NCBI GenBank assembly: GCA_963717765.1 | Contig: CAVQWX010000004.1 | Location: 310,001 to 374,000 of the forward strand | Reading direction: 5' to 3' | DNA length: 64,000 bases | Origin: JACDER01 sp963717765 | GTDB lineage: Bacteria > Actinomycetota > Thermoleophilia > Gaiellales > Gaiellaceae | Shown here: piece after piece, positions 1-8,389 of the stretch | Layout of the letters: the number at the start of each line of letters is the position of its first letter | How positions within the stretch are numbered: position 1 is the first letter of the stretch | Notes under the pieces: model-generated | Databases searched by the model: none | Seen by the model: the letters and a program-made list of their open reading frames with translations, nothing else | Told to the model about the DNA's origin: nothing | Made by a program: the position numbers and the translations under genes

Positions 1-416
1 CCAAGTCAGCCCGGCTGCTGCGGGCCGGTGGTGCGCTCGCGGTCGTCCAGACGCATCACATCGTCCGTCCGGGCGGCGACGGTTTCTGGGCCGATGTGCA
101 GGAGGACTACGACGCGGTCGTTCCAAGCCCGGACAACCGCCCGCCGCCGCTCGCGGAAGAGGTCGCTGACCTGCGCGATGAGATCGAAGGGAGCGAGCTG
201 TTCCGGCCGCCAGAGATCCGGCGCTACGAGTGGGACATCACCTACACCGCCGGCGAGTACCTGGCGGTGCTCGACACCTACTCAGGCCACCGGTCGATGA
301 CGGACGGCGAACGGGCCGAGCTCTTCCGGCGGATCCGCCGGCGGGTCGACGGTCGGCCCGAAGGGCTCGTGACGAAGCGCTACCTCGCGATTCTCAACGT
401 CGCTCGAAGCCTGTGA
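1..416 (+). CDS. Class I SAM-dependent methyltransferase, C-terminal part
   Basis: This gene is cut by the left edge of the window. The open frame (first full codon at base 3) gives 137 residues that match the C-terminal half of a small-molecule class I methyltransferase: the post-Rossmann strand LLRAGGALAVVQTHH followed by a helical region and the end LVTKRYLAILNVARSL. The SAM-binding GxGxG motif would lie upstream and is not visible, so the substrate cannot be inferred. The stop codon overlaps the GTG start of the next gene (GTGA), suggesting translational coupling. The family assignment rests on general fold and wording of the strand, not on a catalytic motif. Confidence 0.7.
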   Translation, partial: KSARLLRAGGALAVVQTHHIVRPGGDGFWADVQEDYDAVVPSPDNRPPPLAEEVADLRDEIEGSELFRPPEIRRYEWDITYTAGEYLAVLDTYSGHRSMTDGERAELFRRIRRRVDGRPEGLVTKRYLAILNVARSL

Positions 417-1090
417 TCACATCGTCCTCCAACCCTCGGCTGAAGCTGATCCGGCGCCTCCAGTCGCGGCGGCAGCGCGAGCGGCTCGGGCTGTTCGTGT
501 GCGAGGGGGAGGATCTCGTGGACGCGGGGATCGCCGCCGGGGCCGAGCCGGTCGACCTGCTCGTCGCGGGCGAGGACGCCGAGCCGGACCTGCTGGCGGA
601 CATCTCCACTCTCGCGCATCCGCCGCGCGTGCTGGCGGTCTTCCGCCGCGCCGACCTGCCCGTCGCCCGCGAGAACACGCGCGGGCTGGCCCTGTGGCGG
701 GTAGCCGATCCCGGGAACGTCGGCACGCTCATCCGCGCAGCGGACGGATTCGGCGCGGCCGTCTACCTCTCCGCAGGCTGCGCGGATCCGACCGGGCCGA
801 AAGCGCTGCGCGCTTCGATGGGGTCCGTGTTTCGGGTGCCGACCGGGCGCTTCGGCGATGCGCCGGGGCGGCGCATCGCCCTGGTTCCGCGCGGCGGAAC
901 GCCGCTCCGCGAAACGGACCTGTCCGAGCCCGTCACCTTCGTCCTCGGCGCGGAGCGCCACGGGCTCCCGGAAGACATCCTCGACGCCGGCGACGCGACC
1001 GCGTCGATCCCGTTGGAGGAAGGCGCCGAGTCTCTGAACGTGGCTCTCGCGGGCGCGATCGCGCTCTATGAGCTACGGCGCGCCTTGTAG
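413..1090 (+). CDS. TrmH/SpoU-family RNA 2'-O-methyltransferase
   Basis: A 225-residue protein starting at GTG 413, which overlaps the upstream stop. The N-terminus SSSNPRLKLIRRLQSRRQR resembles the RNA-binding substrate domain of SpoU enzymes. The SPOUT trefoil-knot motifs follow in order: PGNVGTLIRAADGFGA (motif 1), FVLGAERHGLP (motif 2) and SIPLEEGAESLNVALAGAIALYEL (motif 3). These enzymes transfer a methyl group from SAM to a ribose 2'-OH in rRNA or tRNA. The position of this enzyme just upstream of pheST is common in bacteria, but the target nucleotide cannot be read from the sequence. The frame stays open upstream of 413, but that part is a shadow of the preceding gene. Confidence 0.9.
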   Translation: MITSSSNPRLKLIRRLQSRRQRERLGLFVCEGEDLVDAGIAAGAEPVDLLVAGEDAEPDLLADISTLAHPPRVLAVFRRADLPVARENTRGLALWRVADPGNVGTLIRAADGFGAAVYLSAGCADPTGPKALRASMGSVFRVPTGRFGDAPGRRIALVPRGGTPLRETDLSEPVTFVLGAERHGLPEDILDAGDATASIPLEEGAESLNVALAGAIALYELRRAL

Positions 1091-1138
1091 GACTTGCCCG
1101 CCGTTCCACTCGCCACCCAGGAGGATAAGCTTCGTTCC

Positions 1139-1327
1139 GTGCGCAACGTTTGGACACTGCGCGTCTCGCAGACGGCCGCGAAGTACGGCGAGCATGCCCC
1201 CGCAGCTGCGGTCTGCTGCAACGCCTGCCGGACCTGCGTCACGACGAATGTCGTCGGTCTTGTGATGGGCGGGATCGTCGCGGGGTGGGTTGGTGTCCGC
1301 CGCCTTTTCGCCAAGCCCTCCCGATAG
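1139..1327 (+). CDS. Small cysteine-rich putative membrane protein, unknown function
   Basis: Predicted 62-residue protein from GTG 1139, with an AGGAGG at 1119-1124 that is rather far from the start. The middle carries a Cys cluster (CCNACRTC) directly followed by a hydrophobic segment (NVVGLVMGGIVAGWVGV) and a short basic tail. This arrangement suggests a single-pass membrane protein with a possible metal or disulfide site. Its stop abuts the stop of the convergent DUF2207 gene with no gap. Longer starts (TTG 1094) are possible. I do not recognise the family; the support is the RBS, the coding-like composition and the fit between two neighbours. Confidence 0.5.
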   Translation: MRNVWTLRVSQTAAKYGEHAPAAAVCCNACRTCVTTNVVGLVMGGIVAGWVGVRRLFAKPSR

Positions 1328-3208
1328 CTACCAGGCTCCGCCTCCACCCCCGCCGCCGCCCCCGCCGCCGCCGCCCGAGAACCCGCCGCCGGAGCCGCTC
1401 GACGACGGGGGCGTGAGCGCCGACCCGAAGCCTGCGCTGAGATCGCTGATTCCCAGCGCGCTCGGCCCCGAGCCGAGGTCGCCGTACGGGCTGATCCAGT
1501 AGATCGTGCTCGCGTTGTGCAGCTCCTCGGGCATGTGCAGCTGCGCGCCCTGGAGCACGCGCTCGGCGATCCCGAACGCGATCCCGTAGACGAGGAACCG
1601 TTCCCAGAGCTCGAGCGTCGCGGGCGGCGCCTCCTTGAGCCGCGGAAAGTCGGTCAGGTAGCGGCGGAAGGCGTCCCAGCGCTCGGCCTCCTCCTCGGCC
1701 TTCGGCCGGCGTCGCCGCCACATGCGCACGCCGGCGGCCCCGAAGAGCAGGAGGACGGCGTTCACGACCGCGCATCCCCCGAGCGCGATCAGGACGATGT
1801 CCGTCCAGCGCGGCGCGACCGGCCGGAACCCTGAGATGCCGATCGCCAGCAACACGACGGCGAGGATGGCGAAGACGGCGATGCCGGCACCAATGACGAA
1901 GGCGCCGCGGTTGTCGTACCAGTTCCTACGGTCGATCGACGTCGCGACGGCTTTCTTGAAGGACGAGAAGCGCGCCGCGTTCCCCGTTCGGTCGGCCGTG
2001 ATCCGCTCCCGGAAGTTGGAGAGCCGCTCGGGCTTGTCGGCGACGATGCTGTCGATGACCTCGGCGACGTCGTCCTCGAAGGACGTCAGCTTGGCCCCGT
2101 TGGCCTTGGCGATCTCGAGATCGGCGACGTCCTGTTTCTTCAGGCCGCCCCATGTCGAATGCTCGGTCGTGACCGGCGTCGCCTTGTAGCGCCCGCGCCG
2201 GATCAGGTCGAACAGCGTGGCGGTGAACTCGTTCGATCCGACTCCCGAGCGCTCGCGCAGGAGCGGAGGCACGAGCGCGGGCTCGAGCTCGGTCGGCGGG
2301 TCCTGCTCGTACTCGCGGTCATAGGTCGTCTTGCGCTCGCGGCCGAAGAGGAGATAGACGCCGAGCAGAACGAGCACAGCGGGGCCGACTCCGAGCGCGA
2401 GCAAAATCAGGAACGTGCGCGCCGGGTGATCCTTCGCGTCCTGGATCTGGCGGCGGTCGGACTCGAAAGAGGCTGCCGATTGCCGCTGCTCCGCGACGAT
2501 GTTCTGCAGGCCGTCGCCTTGGACGACCTTCGCGCCCGAGGTCGACGTGAGCAGCCGCCGGGGGAAGACCGTCCTCAGTTCGACGAACTGCTTCGAGGGG
2601 ATCTCGATCGCGAGCAGCTTGGTGTGGGTGGGCGTGCGGCCGACGGCGCCGCGGACGTACTCGGGCGCTCCCCAGACGCGATAGGACGGGCCGAGCGTGG
2701 TTCTCCGCGGGAGGAAGGTCGACGCGTGCAGCTCCCCGAGCCCCACCGGCCACTGGTCGCCCCAGACCTTCAGGTTGACGTCCACGACGTCGTCGTAGGC
2801 GACTGCAAGGCCCTTGATGCGGTACGCGACCGTGAACGTCCGGTCCTCGAAGGACGCGTCGAAATGCCACACGATGCGCAGGGCGTTCGAGAGGCGCGCC
2901 GTGCCGTAGGTGCCGGGCGAGCCGGAGCTTCCGAGCTCGGCCGATGCTCCGGGGGCGTAGAGCGCGTCTCCCTCGGCTACCCCGACGTGGTCGATCGTCT
3001 CGCCGGACCGGATGGGAATGTCACGGTAGGCACCCGTGAAGTCGCCGTCGAAGGAGAACGTGAGCCGCTCGGTGACGTCCACGGCTCCGGCCGGCGTCAC
3101 CCGTGCGCTGACGTGCGCCGCGGGAAGCGTGTACTCCTTGGCGAGCGCGGCGGGGACGACGACGAGCGCGACCGCGGCGACCGCCGCGGTTAGAACTGCA
3201 CGCGTGGT
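1328..3208 (-). CDS. DUF2207 domain predicted membrane protein
   Basis: About 625 residues. It begins with a secretion-type hydrophobic stretch (AVLTAAVAAVALVVVPAALA), then a long extracytoplasmic beta-rich DUF2207 region that opens with EYTLPAAHVSARVTPAG. A membrane segment (FLILLALGVGPAVLVLLGV) follows, then a cytoplasmic region and two further membrane segments (FVIGAGIAVFAILAVVLLAI and the one after WTDIVLIALGG). The tail is a Gly-rich low-complexity run ending in GGAW. DUF2207 proteins are typically paired with LemA, as here, and their role is unknown. No ATG, GTG, TTG or CTG exists in this frame near the signal sequence, because it lies inside the 3' end of lemA in another frame. The right boundary given is therefore only the start of recognisable protein. 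Confidence 0.82.
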   Translation of the reverse strand, partial: TTRAVLTAAVAAVALVVVPAALAKEYTLPAAHVSARVTPAGAVDVTERLTFSFDGDFTGAYRDIPIRSGETIDHVGVAEGDALYAPGASAELGSSGSPGTYGTARLSNALRIVWHFDASFEDRTFTVAYRIKGLAVAYDDVVDVNLKVWGDQWPVGLGELHASTFLPRRTTLGPSYRVWGAPEYVRGAVGRTPTHTKLLAIEIPSKQFVELRTVFPRRLLTSTSGAKVVQGDGLQNIVAEQRQSAASFESDRRQIQDAKDHPARTFLILLALGVGPAVLVLLGVYLLFGRERKTTYDREYEQDPPTELEPALVPPLLRERSGVGSNEFTATLFDLIRRGRYKATPVTTEHSTWGGLKKQDVADLEIAKANGAKLTSFEDDVAEVIDSIVADKPERLSNFRERITADRTGNAARFSSFKKAVATSIDRRNWYDNRGAFVIGAGIAVFAILAVVLLAIGISGFRPVAPRWTDIVLIALGGCAVVNAVLLLFGAAGVRMWRRRRPKAEEEAERWDAFRRYLTDFPRLKEAPPATLELWERFLVYGIAFGIAERVLQGAQLHMPEELHNASTIYWISPYGDLGSGPSALGISDLSAGFGSALTPPSSSGSGGGFSGGGGGGGGGGGGGAW

Positions 3209-3744
3209 GCCTCCCGTACCGGATCCTCGATCTCGAAGAACGTGCGCGGCTCGAAGTGGAAGAGGCCGGCCACGATGTTCGTCGGCACCGTTTGGATCCC
3301 GTTGTTGTACGTGAGGACCGTGTCGTTGTAGACCTGGCGCGAGACCGCGATCTTCTGCTCCGTGTCGCTCAGCTGCTCCTGCAGCTGCTGGAAGTTCTCC
3401 GTCGCGCGCAGCTGGGGGTAGGCCTCGGCCACCGCGAAGAGACGGCCGATCGCGGCGGTCAGCGCATTCTCCGCCTGCGCCTGCTCCGGCACGGTCTGCG
3501 CTTGCTGTGCGGCTGTCCGAGCGCGCGTCACCTCTTCGAACGTCCCGCGCTCGTGAGCTGCGTAGCCTTTGACCGACTCCACCAGGTTGGGGATGAGGTC
3601 GTAGCGGCGGCGCAGCTGGACGTTGACCTGCGCCCACGCGTTCTGCGTCCTGTTCCGCAGCCGGACGAGCCTGTTGTACATCCAGACCAGGAAAAGCAGG
3701 ATGAGCGCCACGACGGCGACGACGACGATGATGATCCAGATCAC
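3190..3744 (-). CDS. lemA: LemA family protein
   Basis: A 184-residue protein with the LemA layout: one N-terminal membrane anchor (WIIIVVVAVVALILLFLVWMYN), then the signature LVRLRNRTQNAWAQVNVQL and RYDLIPNLVESVKGYAAHE, followed by long helices. This is the usual length for the family. I chose GTG 3744, eleven bases after the stop of the upstream methyltransferase, because it places the anchor at the extreme N-terminus. The open frame reaches 3915, but the extra residues are a shadow of the methyltransferase gene. The 3' end overlaps the coding frame of the DUF2207 protein, a frequent LemA partner. Function in this organism is unknown; LemA proteins are membrane-associated. Confidence 0.93.
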   Translation of the reverse strand: MIWIIIVVVAVVALILLFLVWMYNRLVRLRNRTQNAWAQVNVQLRRRYDLIPNLVESVKGYAAHERGTFEEVTRARTAAQQAQTVPEQAQAENALTAAIGRLFAVAEAYPQLRATENFQQLQEQLSDTEQKIAVSRQVYNDTVLTYNNGIQTVPTNIVAGLFHFEPRTFFEIEDPVREAPRVQF

Positions 3745-3754
3745 GAGCGGGAGC

Positions 3755-4495
3755 CTAAACGGTAGGGCGCAGGGCGACCCAGATGCTGTCCTCGCCGCCG
3801 GCGAACGGCCGGCGGTCGAACCAGCCGAAGCAGGACTCGATCTCGAAGCCGCTCTTCTCGAGCAGCATGCGCCACTCCACTGGGGAAAGCCACGCGAGCG
3901 CCATGGTGGTGGCACCTGACGGGCCTCTGACCGAGAGGGTGAGCGTGCGCGTGGCCGTGTCCCAGTCGGCGCGCTCGAAGATGCCCGGCTCGCGCTCCAG
4001 CCAGCGGCCGTGGGTGTCGTCGATGTCGTCCTGCGCCGGGGTGAAGACGTCGAAGACGAAGCGGCCGCCGGGTGGGAGGAGATCGTGAATTGCGGTGAGG
4101 GTGCAGATCCGCTCCGGGTCGGACTGGAGGTGCAGGAGCGAGCGAAAGGGGCAGATCACGAGCTGCGCTCCGGTGCCGGCAGGCGGCTTGCGGATGTCGC
4201 CGCGCCGCAGGTCGAGGCGCTCGCTCACGCCGGCCTCGGCGGCGGCCGCCCGCGCGACGGCGAGCATTCCCTCCGACGCGTCGACGCCGATCACGACCAC
4301 GCCCGCTTGCGCGATCGGGATGGCGATCCGGCCGGTGCCAACCCCGAGCTCGAGGACCGGCCCTCCCGAGCGCTTCGCCTCGTCCACGTAGAAGTCGATG
4401 TCCTCGCGGACGCTGCGGCTCCACGCGTCGTACAGGCCCGCGATCGCGTCGTAGGAGCCGCGCGGCGGTGTGCTATTTCGGCGCTCTGTCGGCAC
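3755..4495 (-). CDS. Class I SAM-dependent methyltransferase
   Basis: A 246-residue cytosolic methyltransferase. The N-terminal helix SYDAIAGLYDAWS precedes the SAM-binding motif I VLELGVGTGRIAIPIAQ, the acidic end of strand 2 (VIGVDASEGML) and the motif around RRGDI. Strand 4 is TGAQLVICPFRSLLHL and the post-helix strand is LPPGGRFVFDVFTP. The frame is open to 4630, but GTG 4495 gives a normal N-terminus just before the first conserved helix. This start codon lies inside the left end of the 63-bp repeat at 4488-4550. The acceptor substrate cannot be inferred. It is followed after 10 bases by lemA. Confidence 0.85.
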   Translation of the reverse strand: MPTERRNSTPPRGSYDAIAGLYDAWSRSVREDIDFYVDEAKRSGGPVLELGVGTGRIAIPIAQAGVVVIGVDASEGMLAVARAAAAEAGVSERLDLRRGDIRKPPAGTGAQLVICPFRSLLHLQSDPERICTLTAIHDLLPPGGRFVFDVFTPAQDDIDDTHGRWLEREPGIFERADWDTATRTLTLSVRGPSGATTMALAWLSPVEWRMLLEKSGFEIESCFGWFDRRPFAGGEDSIWVALRPTV

Positions 4496-4550
4496 AGACG
4501 TGTGCGCTCTTCCTCGATACGATCGCAGTGGGGAGGAGGCTGGTGGCCCC
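4488..4550 (+). repeat. 63-bp dispersed repeat, copy 1 (upstream of pheS)
   Basis: This segment matches 49776-49838 at 53 of 63 positions without gaps. The core CGATACGATCGCAGTGGGG is identical in both copies and is followed by GGAGG and TGGTGGCCCC. Both copies lie in the same orientation upstream of a plus-strand gene (pheS here, a lipoprotein gene there). TACGAT at 4518-4523 could serve as a -10 box, which would give pheS a leader of roughly 90 bases. The conserved part extends well beyond that box, so a promoter alone may not explain it. It also overlaps the GTG start of the divergent methyltransferase. Confidence 0.6.
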
Positions 4551-4619
4551 ACACCCACGATTGGTTCGGTGGCTGGGGAACGATCGCTGGCTGGAAGGGG
4601 CCGATGATACATTCGCTCG

Positions 4620-5615
4620 ATGGACGCCAAAGCCCTCGAATCTGAGGCTATGAGCGCGATTTCGGGCTCTTCGACCCTCGAAGAGCTCGAGGACGCGCGC
4701 GTGCGCTACCTGGGCCGCAAGAGCGAGCTCGCCCAGGCGCTCCGCGACGTCCGCGACCGCGAGACCGGGATGCTCCTGAACCCGATCCGCGAAGGTCTGG
4801 AGGCAGAGGTCGACGCGCGGCGGCGGGCGCTGGAGCGCGCCGAGCTCGACCGCCGGCTCCGTGAGGAGCGCGTCGACGTCACGCTTCCCGGCGACGAGCG
4901 CCGGATCGGGTCCCTCCATCCGACGACCCACATCCGCCGGCTCGTCGAGGACGCGTTCCTCGGTCTCGGCTACGACATCGTCGACGACCGCGAGGTCGAG
5001 ACCCCGCACTACAACTTCGACCAGCTTGCGTTCCCGCCGGCGCATCCGACCCGTTCGCCGCGCGACACCTTCTTCATCGACCCGGAGCGTCTGCTCCGCA
5101 CAGAGACGTCGCCGTCGCAGATCCACACGATGGAGGCGAAGGAGCCCCCGATCTACATGGTCTCGATCGGCCGCGTTTACCGCCGCGACGAGGTCACGCC
5201 CACGCGCTTCCCCATCTTCCACCAGTTCGAAGGCCTCGCCGTCGACCGCGGCATCACGCTCACCGATCTCAAAGGGACGCTTCTCCACGTCATGCGCGTG
5301 CTCTTCGGCGACGACCGCGAGGTGCGCTTCCGGACGCACAACTTCCCCTTCACCGAGCCGTCCATCGAGCCGGATGTCTCCTGTCCGAACTGCAGCTTCG
5401 AGGGCTGCCGCATGTGCAAGTTCACCGGCTGGATCGAGCTCGGCGGCGCTGGGATGGTCGACCCGCAGGTGTTCGAGAACGTCGGGATCGACCCGGAGGA
5501 GTGGAGCGGCTTCGCTTTCGGCTGCGGCCTCGAGCGGGCGGCCCAGCTCCGCTACGACATCACCGAGATCCGCCCGTTCTGGGAAAACGACCTCCGAGTC
5601 CTCAGGCAGTTCTAG
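4620..5615 (+). CDS. pheS: Phenylalanyl-tRNA synthetase alpha subunit
   Basis: A 331-residue catalytic subunit of the alpha2-beta2 enzyme that charges tRNA-Phe. The N-terminal coiled-coil (LEDARVRYLGRKSELAQAL) binds tRNA. The class II core follows with motif 1 near LHPTTHIRRLVEDAFLGLGY, motif 2 around VSIGRVYRRDEVTPTRFPIFHQ, the phenylalanine-pocket region FPFTEPSIEPDVSC, and motif 3 near GCGLERAAQLRY. Length is typical. It starts at ATG 4620 and ends two bases before the pheT start, so the pair forms an operon. No T-box-like leader was seen upstream, but the 63-bp repeat at 4488-4550 lies there. Confidence 0.98.
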   Translation: MDAKALESEAMSAISGSSTLEELEDARVRYLGRKSELAQALRDVRDRETGMLLNPIREGLEAEVDARRRALERAELDRRLREERVDVTLPGDERRIGSLHPTTHIRRLVEDAFLGLGYDIVDDREVETPHYNFDQLAFPPAHPTRSPRDTFFIDPERLLRTETSPSQIHTMEAKEPPIYMVSIGRVYRRDEVTPTRFPIFHQFEGLAVDRGITLTDLKGTLLHVMRVLFGDDREVRFRTHNFPFTEPSIEPDVSCPNCSFEGCRMCKFTGWIELGGAGMVDPQVFENVGIDPEEWSGFAFGCGLERAAQLRYDITEIRPFWENDLRVLRQF

Positions 5616-5617
5616 GC

Positions 5618-7906
5618 ATGAAGATCCCGCTCAGCTGGCTGCACGAGTACGTCCGCCCGGAGCTGCCGCTCGACGACCTCGTCTCGCGCATCGACGTCTC
5701 CATCGGGGTCGTGGAGAACGTCGAGCGGATCGGCGTCCCCGACGTCGACGGGAACCTCGGGCTCTACCGCGTGGGCCACGTGCTCGAGGCCGGCAAGCAT
5801 CCGAACGCCGACCGGCTGCAGCTCTGCCGCGTGGACGTGGGCGAAGCGGAGCCCGTCCAGATCGTCTGCGGCGCCTGGAACTTCAGCACCGGCGCGACCG
5901 TCGCGGTCGCGCTTCCCGGCGCGGTGCTGCCGGGCGGGACGAAGCTCGAGCGAGCCAAGCTCCGCGGCCAGGTCTCCGAAGGGATGATCCTCTCGGAGCG
6001 CGAGCTGGAGCTCGGGCCTGACCACAGCGGAATCCTCGTTCTCCCCGCCGGCGAGCCGGGCGCGCCCCTTTCCGACGTCCTTCCGCTCGGTGAGACGGTC
6101 ATCGGCTTGGAGGTGACGAACAACCGCGTCGATCTCCTCTCGGTCTACGGCGTGGCGCGCGACATCGCCGCGCTGCTCCGCCTCGATCTCGCTCCGCCGC
6201 CGGGCAACGATCCGGAGCAGGTCGGCGACGAACCGGTGGACGTCCGGATCGAGGATCTGGAGGGCTGCCCGCGCTACCTCGGCCGCCTCTTCCGCGACGT
6301 CGAGATCGGCCTCTCGCCTCCCTGGATGCGCGCCCGGCTCACGGCCGCCGGGATGCGCCCGATCTCGAACGTCGTCGACGTGACGAACTACGTCATGCTC
6401 GCCCTCGGCAACCCGCTGCACGCCTTCGACTTCTCGACGCTGGCGGAGAGCCGCGTGGTCGTTCGCCGGGCGCGCCCGGGCGAGGAGATCCGCACGCTCG
6501 ACGACGAGCTGCGCAAGCTCGATCCGACCGATCTCCTCATCGCCGACGCGAAGCGCGGGATCGCGCTGGCCGGGATCATGGGCGGCGAGGAGACCGAGGT
6601 ATCCGACTCGACCACGAGCGTCCTGCTCGAAGCGGCGAACTTCGAGCCGGTCGGGATCTGGCGCAGCTCCGAGCGGATGCGGCTGCGCACGGAGGGCTCC
6701 AATCGCTGGGAGAAGGGCGTCGACCCGTACCTGGCCGAGCAGGCCGCGGCGATGGCGACCGAGCTCATTGTCGAGCTTACGGGCGCACGCTGGACGGGAC
6801 ACACCGACGTCCAGGGCGAGCTGCCCGACCGGCCGCTCGTCCCGTACCGTCCGGAGAAGGCGGACGCGGTGATCGGGATGGAGGTCGCCTTCGGGGAGCA
6901 GGAGGAGACCCTCGAACGTCTCGGCTGCGAGCTCGAGGGCAGCGCCTACCGCGTCCCGACGTGGCGCGCTCGCGACCTGACGCGCGAGATAGACCTCGTC
7001 GAGGAAGTCGCCCGCTTCGTCCTTGCCGACGTGCCCTTCACGTTGCCGCTCCGGCGCGCGATGACGGGCCGGCTGAGCCGCGAGCAGCGCCTGCGCCGCC
7101 GGCTGGAGGACGTCCTCGTCGGCCTCGGCTTCAACGAGACAGTGACGCCGTCCCTGCGGCTCGACGATGCCGACCCGGACGCAATCGCGCTCGAGGAGCC
7201 GATCTCGATCGAGCTCGCCGTCCTCCGCACCGAGCTGCTCCCCAGCCTCGTCGACTTCGCCCGCCGCAACGCCGATGTGGGGAACCGGAACATTGCCCTG
7301 TTCGAGGTCGCGCACGTCTACCTGCCCAAGGGGAACGAGCTACCGGACGAGCCGCTGCACGTGGCCGGGATCGTCGAGGGAGGGTTCTCGGCCGTGAAGG
7401 GAGTCGTGGAGGCGATCTACGGCGCGCTCAAGGCGACGCCGCTCATCGCCCCCGGCGAGCACGCGCTCCTCCATCCCGGCAAGGCGGCGCGCGCCGAGGC
7501 GGGTGTCTTCGGCGAGGTCCATCCCGCCGTCCTGGACGGCAACTGGGGCGCCTTCGAATTCGACCTCGAGCTGCTCCTGGCCGACGCGCGCGATCCCGTC
7601 CGCTACGCGGACGTCAACACCTTCCCGGCCGTCCGCCAGGATCTCGCTTTCATCGTCCCAGAGGACGTCCCGGCGGCCGACCTCGTGGACGTCTCGCGCG
7701 CGGCCGCCGGGCCTGAGCTTCGCGAGATGCGCGTGTTCGACGTCTACCACGGGCCGCAGGTGGGGGAGGGGCGCAAGTCGCTCGCCTTCTCCGTCGAGTT
7801 CCAGTCGCCCGAGCGGACGCTCTCGGACGAGGACGCGGCCGCCCTGCGGCAGCGCATCGTAGACGCCCTGCGTGAGCGGTTCGGCGCGGAGCTGCGAACC
7901 GGCTAG
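5618..7906 (+). CDS. pheT: Phenylalanyl-tRNA synthetase beta subunit
   Basis: A 762-residue subunit, full-length for the bacterial type. In order: MKIPLSWLHEYV start, EMAP/tRNA-binding OB domain (VLEAGKHPNADRLQLCRVDVG to about residue 150), B3/B4 editing domain with MRPISNVVDVTNYVMLALGN, B5 domain, a degenerate class II core, and the C-terminal FDX-ACB anticodon-binding domain (PAVRQDLAFIVPEDVPA to the end). It removes mischarged tyrosine and contributes to tRNA recognition. The start ATG 5618 follows the pheS stop by two bases. The frame extends upstream to 5414, but only as a shadow of pheS. Confidence 0.98.
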   Translation: MKIPLSWLHEYVRPELPLDDLVSRIDVSIGVVENVERIGVPDVDGNLGLYRVGHVLEAGKHPNADRLQLCRVDVGEAEPVQIVCGAWNFSTGATVAVALPGAVLPGGTKLERAKLRGQVSEGMILSERELELGPDHSGILVLPAGEPGAPLSDVLPLGETVIGLEVTNNRVDLLSVYGVARDIAALLRLDLAPPPGNDPEQVGDEPVDVRIEDLEGCPRYLGRLFRDVEIGLSPPWMRARLTAAGMRPISNVVDVTNYVMLALGNPLHAFDFSTLAESRVVVRRARPGEEIRTLDDELRKLDPTDLLIADAKRGIALAGIMGGEETEVSDSTTSVLLEAANFEPVGIWRSSERMRLRTEGSNRWEKGVDPYLAEQAAAMATELIVELTGARWTGHTDVQGELPDRPLVPYRPEKADAVIGMEVAFGEQEETLERLGCELEGSAYRVPTWRARDLTREIDLVEEVARFVLADVPFTLPLRRAMTGRLSREQRLRRRLEDVLVGLGFNETVTPSLRLDDADPDAIALEEPISIELAVLRTELLPSLVDFARRNADVGNRNIALFEVAHVYLPKGNELPDEPLHVAGIVEGGFSAVKGVVEAIYGALKATPLIAPGEHALLHPGKAARAEAGVFGEVHPAVLDGNWGAFEFDLELLLADARDPVRYADVNTFPAVRQDLAFIVPEDVPAADLVDVSRAAAGPELREMRVFDVYHGPQVGEGRKSLAFSVEFQSPERTLSDEDAAALRQRIVDALRERFGAELRTG

Positions 7907-7911
7907 GTGGA

Positions 7912-8325
7912 CTAGTGCGAGGCGACCAGGCGCTCGGCGACCGCCTGGAGCACCTTCAGCTGCATGTCGGGCATCCGGCGGAGCAGGCCCCTGAGCGCCT
8001 GATCGGTGACGACGAGCATCCGTGTGGGCTCCGTCGTCCTCACGGTCGCCGTCCGTGGGACGCGCGCGATGACCGCGATCTCGCCGACGAAGTCGCCCTT
8101 CGCGAGGTGCGCGATGCGGTGACCGCTGCGGATCACGTCCGCCCCGCCGTCCAGCAGCACGAAGAACTCGCGCCCTCGCTCGCCCTCCCGGATGATCTCC
8201 TTGTCGCCGGGAAAGTCGATTTCGTCGGCGAGTGCAGCGACCTCGGCCAGCTCCTTGCGCGATAGCCGCGCGAAGAGAGGGATGTTCTTGATCAGCTCAA
8301 TCTTGGTGTTCTTACCTAGATGCAC
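7912..8325 (-). CDS. Cyclic nucleotide-binding (Crp-like cNMP) domain protein
   Basis: A 137-residue protein consisting of one cNMP-binding beta-roll. The N-terminal helix IELIKNIPLFARLSRKEL is typical, followed by the glycine-rich turn and the phosphate-binding cassette region GDFVGEIAVIARVPRTATVR (the FGE-x(n)-R-T-A motif). There is no C-terminal helix-turn-helix, so it is a stand-alone sensor domain and not a transcription factor. Start is taken as GTG 8325; upstream codons belong to the divergent gene region. The same domain occurs fused to a transporter at 58603-60267. Its ligand is not known, but three class III cyclases are encoded in the window. Confidence 0.85.
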   Translation of the reverse strand: MHLGKNTKIELIKNIPLFARLSRKELAEVAALADEIDFPGDKEIIREGERGREFFVLLDGGADVIRSGHRIAHLAKGDFVGEIAVIARVPRTATVRTTEPTRMLVVTDQALRGLLRRMPDMQLKVLQAVAERLVASH

Positions 8326-8389
8326 CCAAGCGAGTCTAGAACAGACAAACAGACAATCCGATCGGTACGGGTCCGCGTACCCTGGGTTT

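Noticed and set aside
1290..1502. Plus-strand frame with a long polyproline run
   Set aside because: It is the complement of the glycine-rich tail of the DUF2207 protein.
4551..4619. T-box or other tRNA-sensing leader upstream of pheS
   Set aside because: No T-box sequence, specifier loop or terminator-antiterminator pair is visible; the leader is too short.
5612..7315. Minus-strand open frame of 567 codons
   Set aside because: Antisense shadow of pheT with no domain signature.
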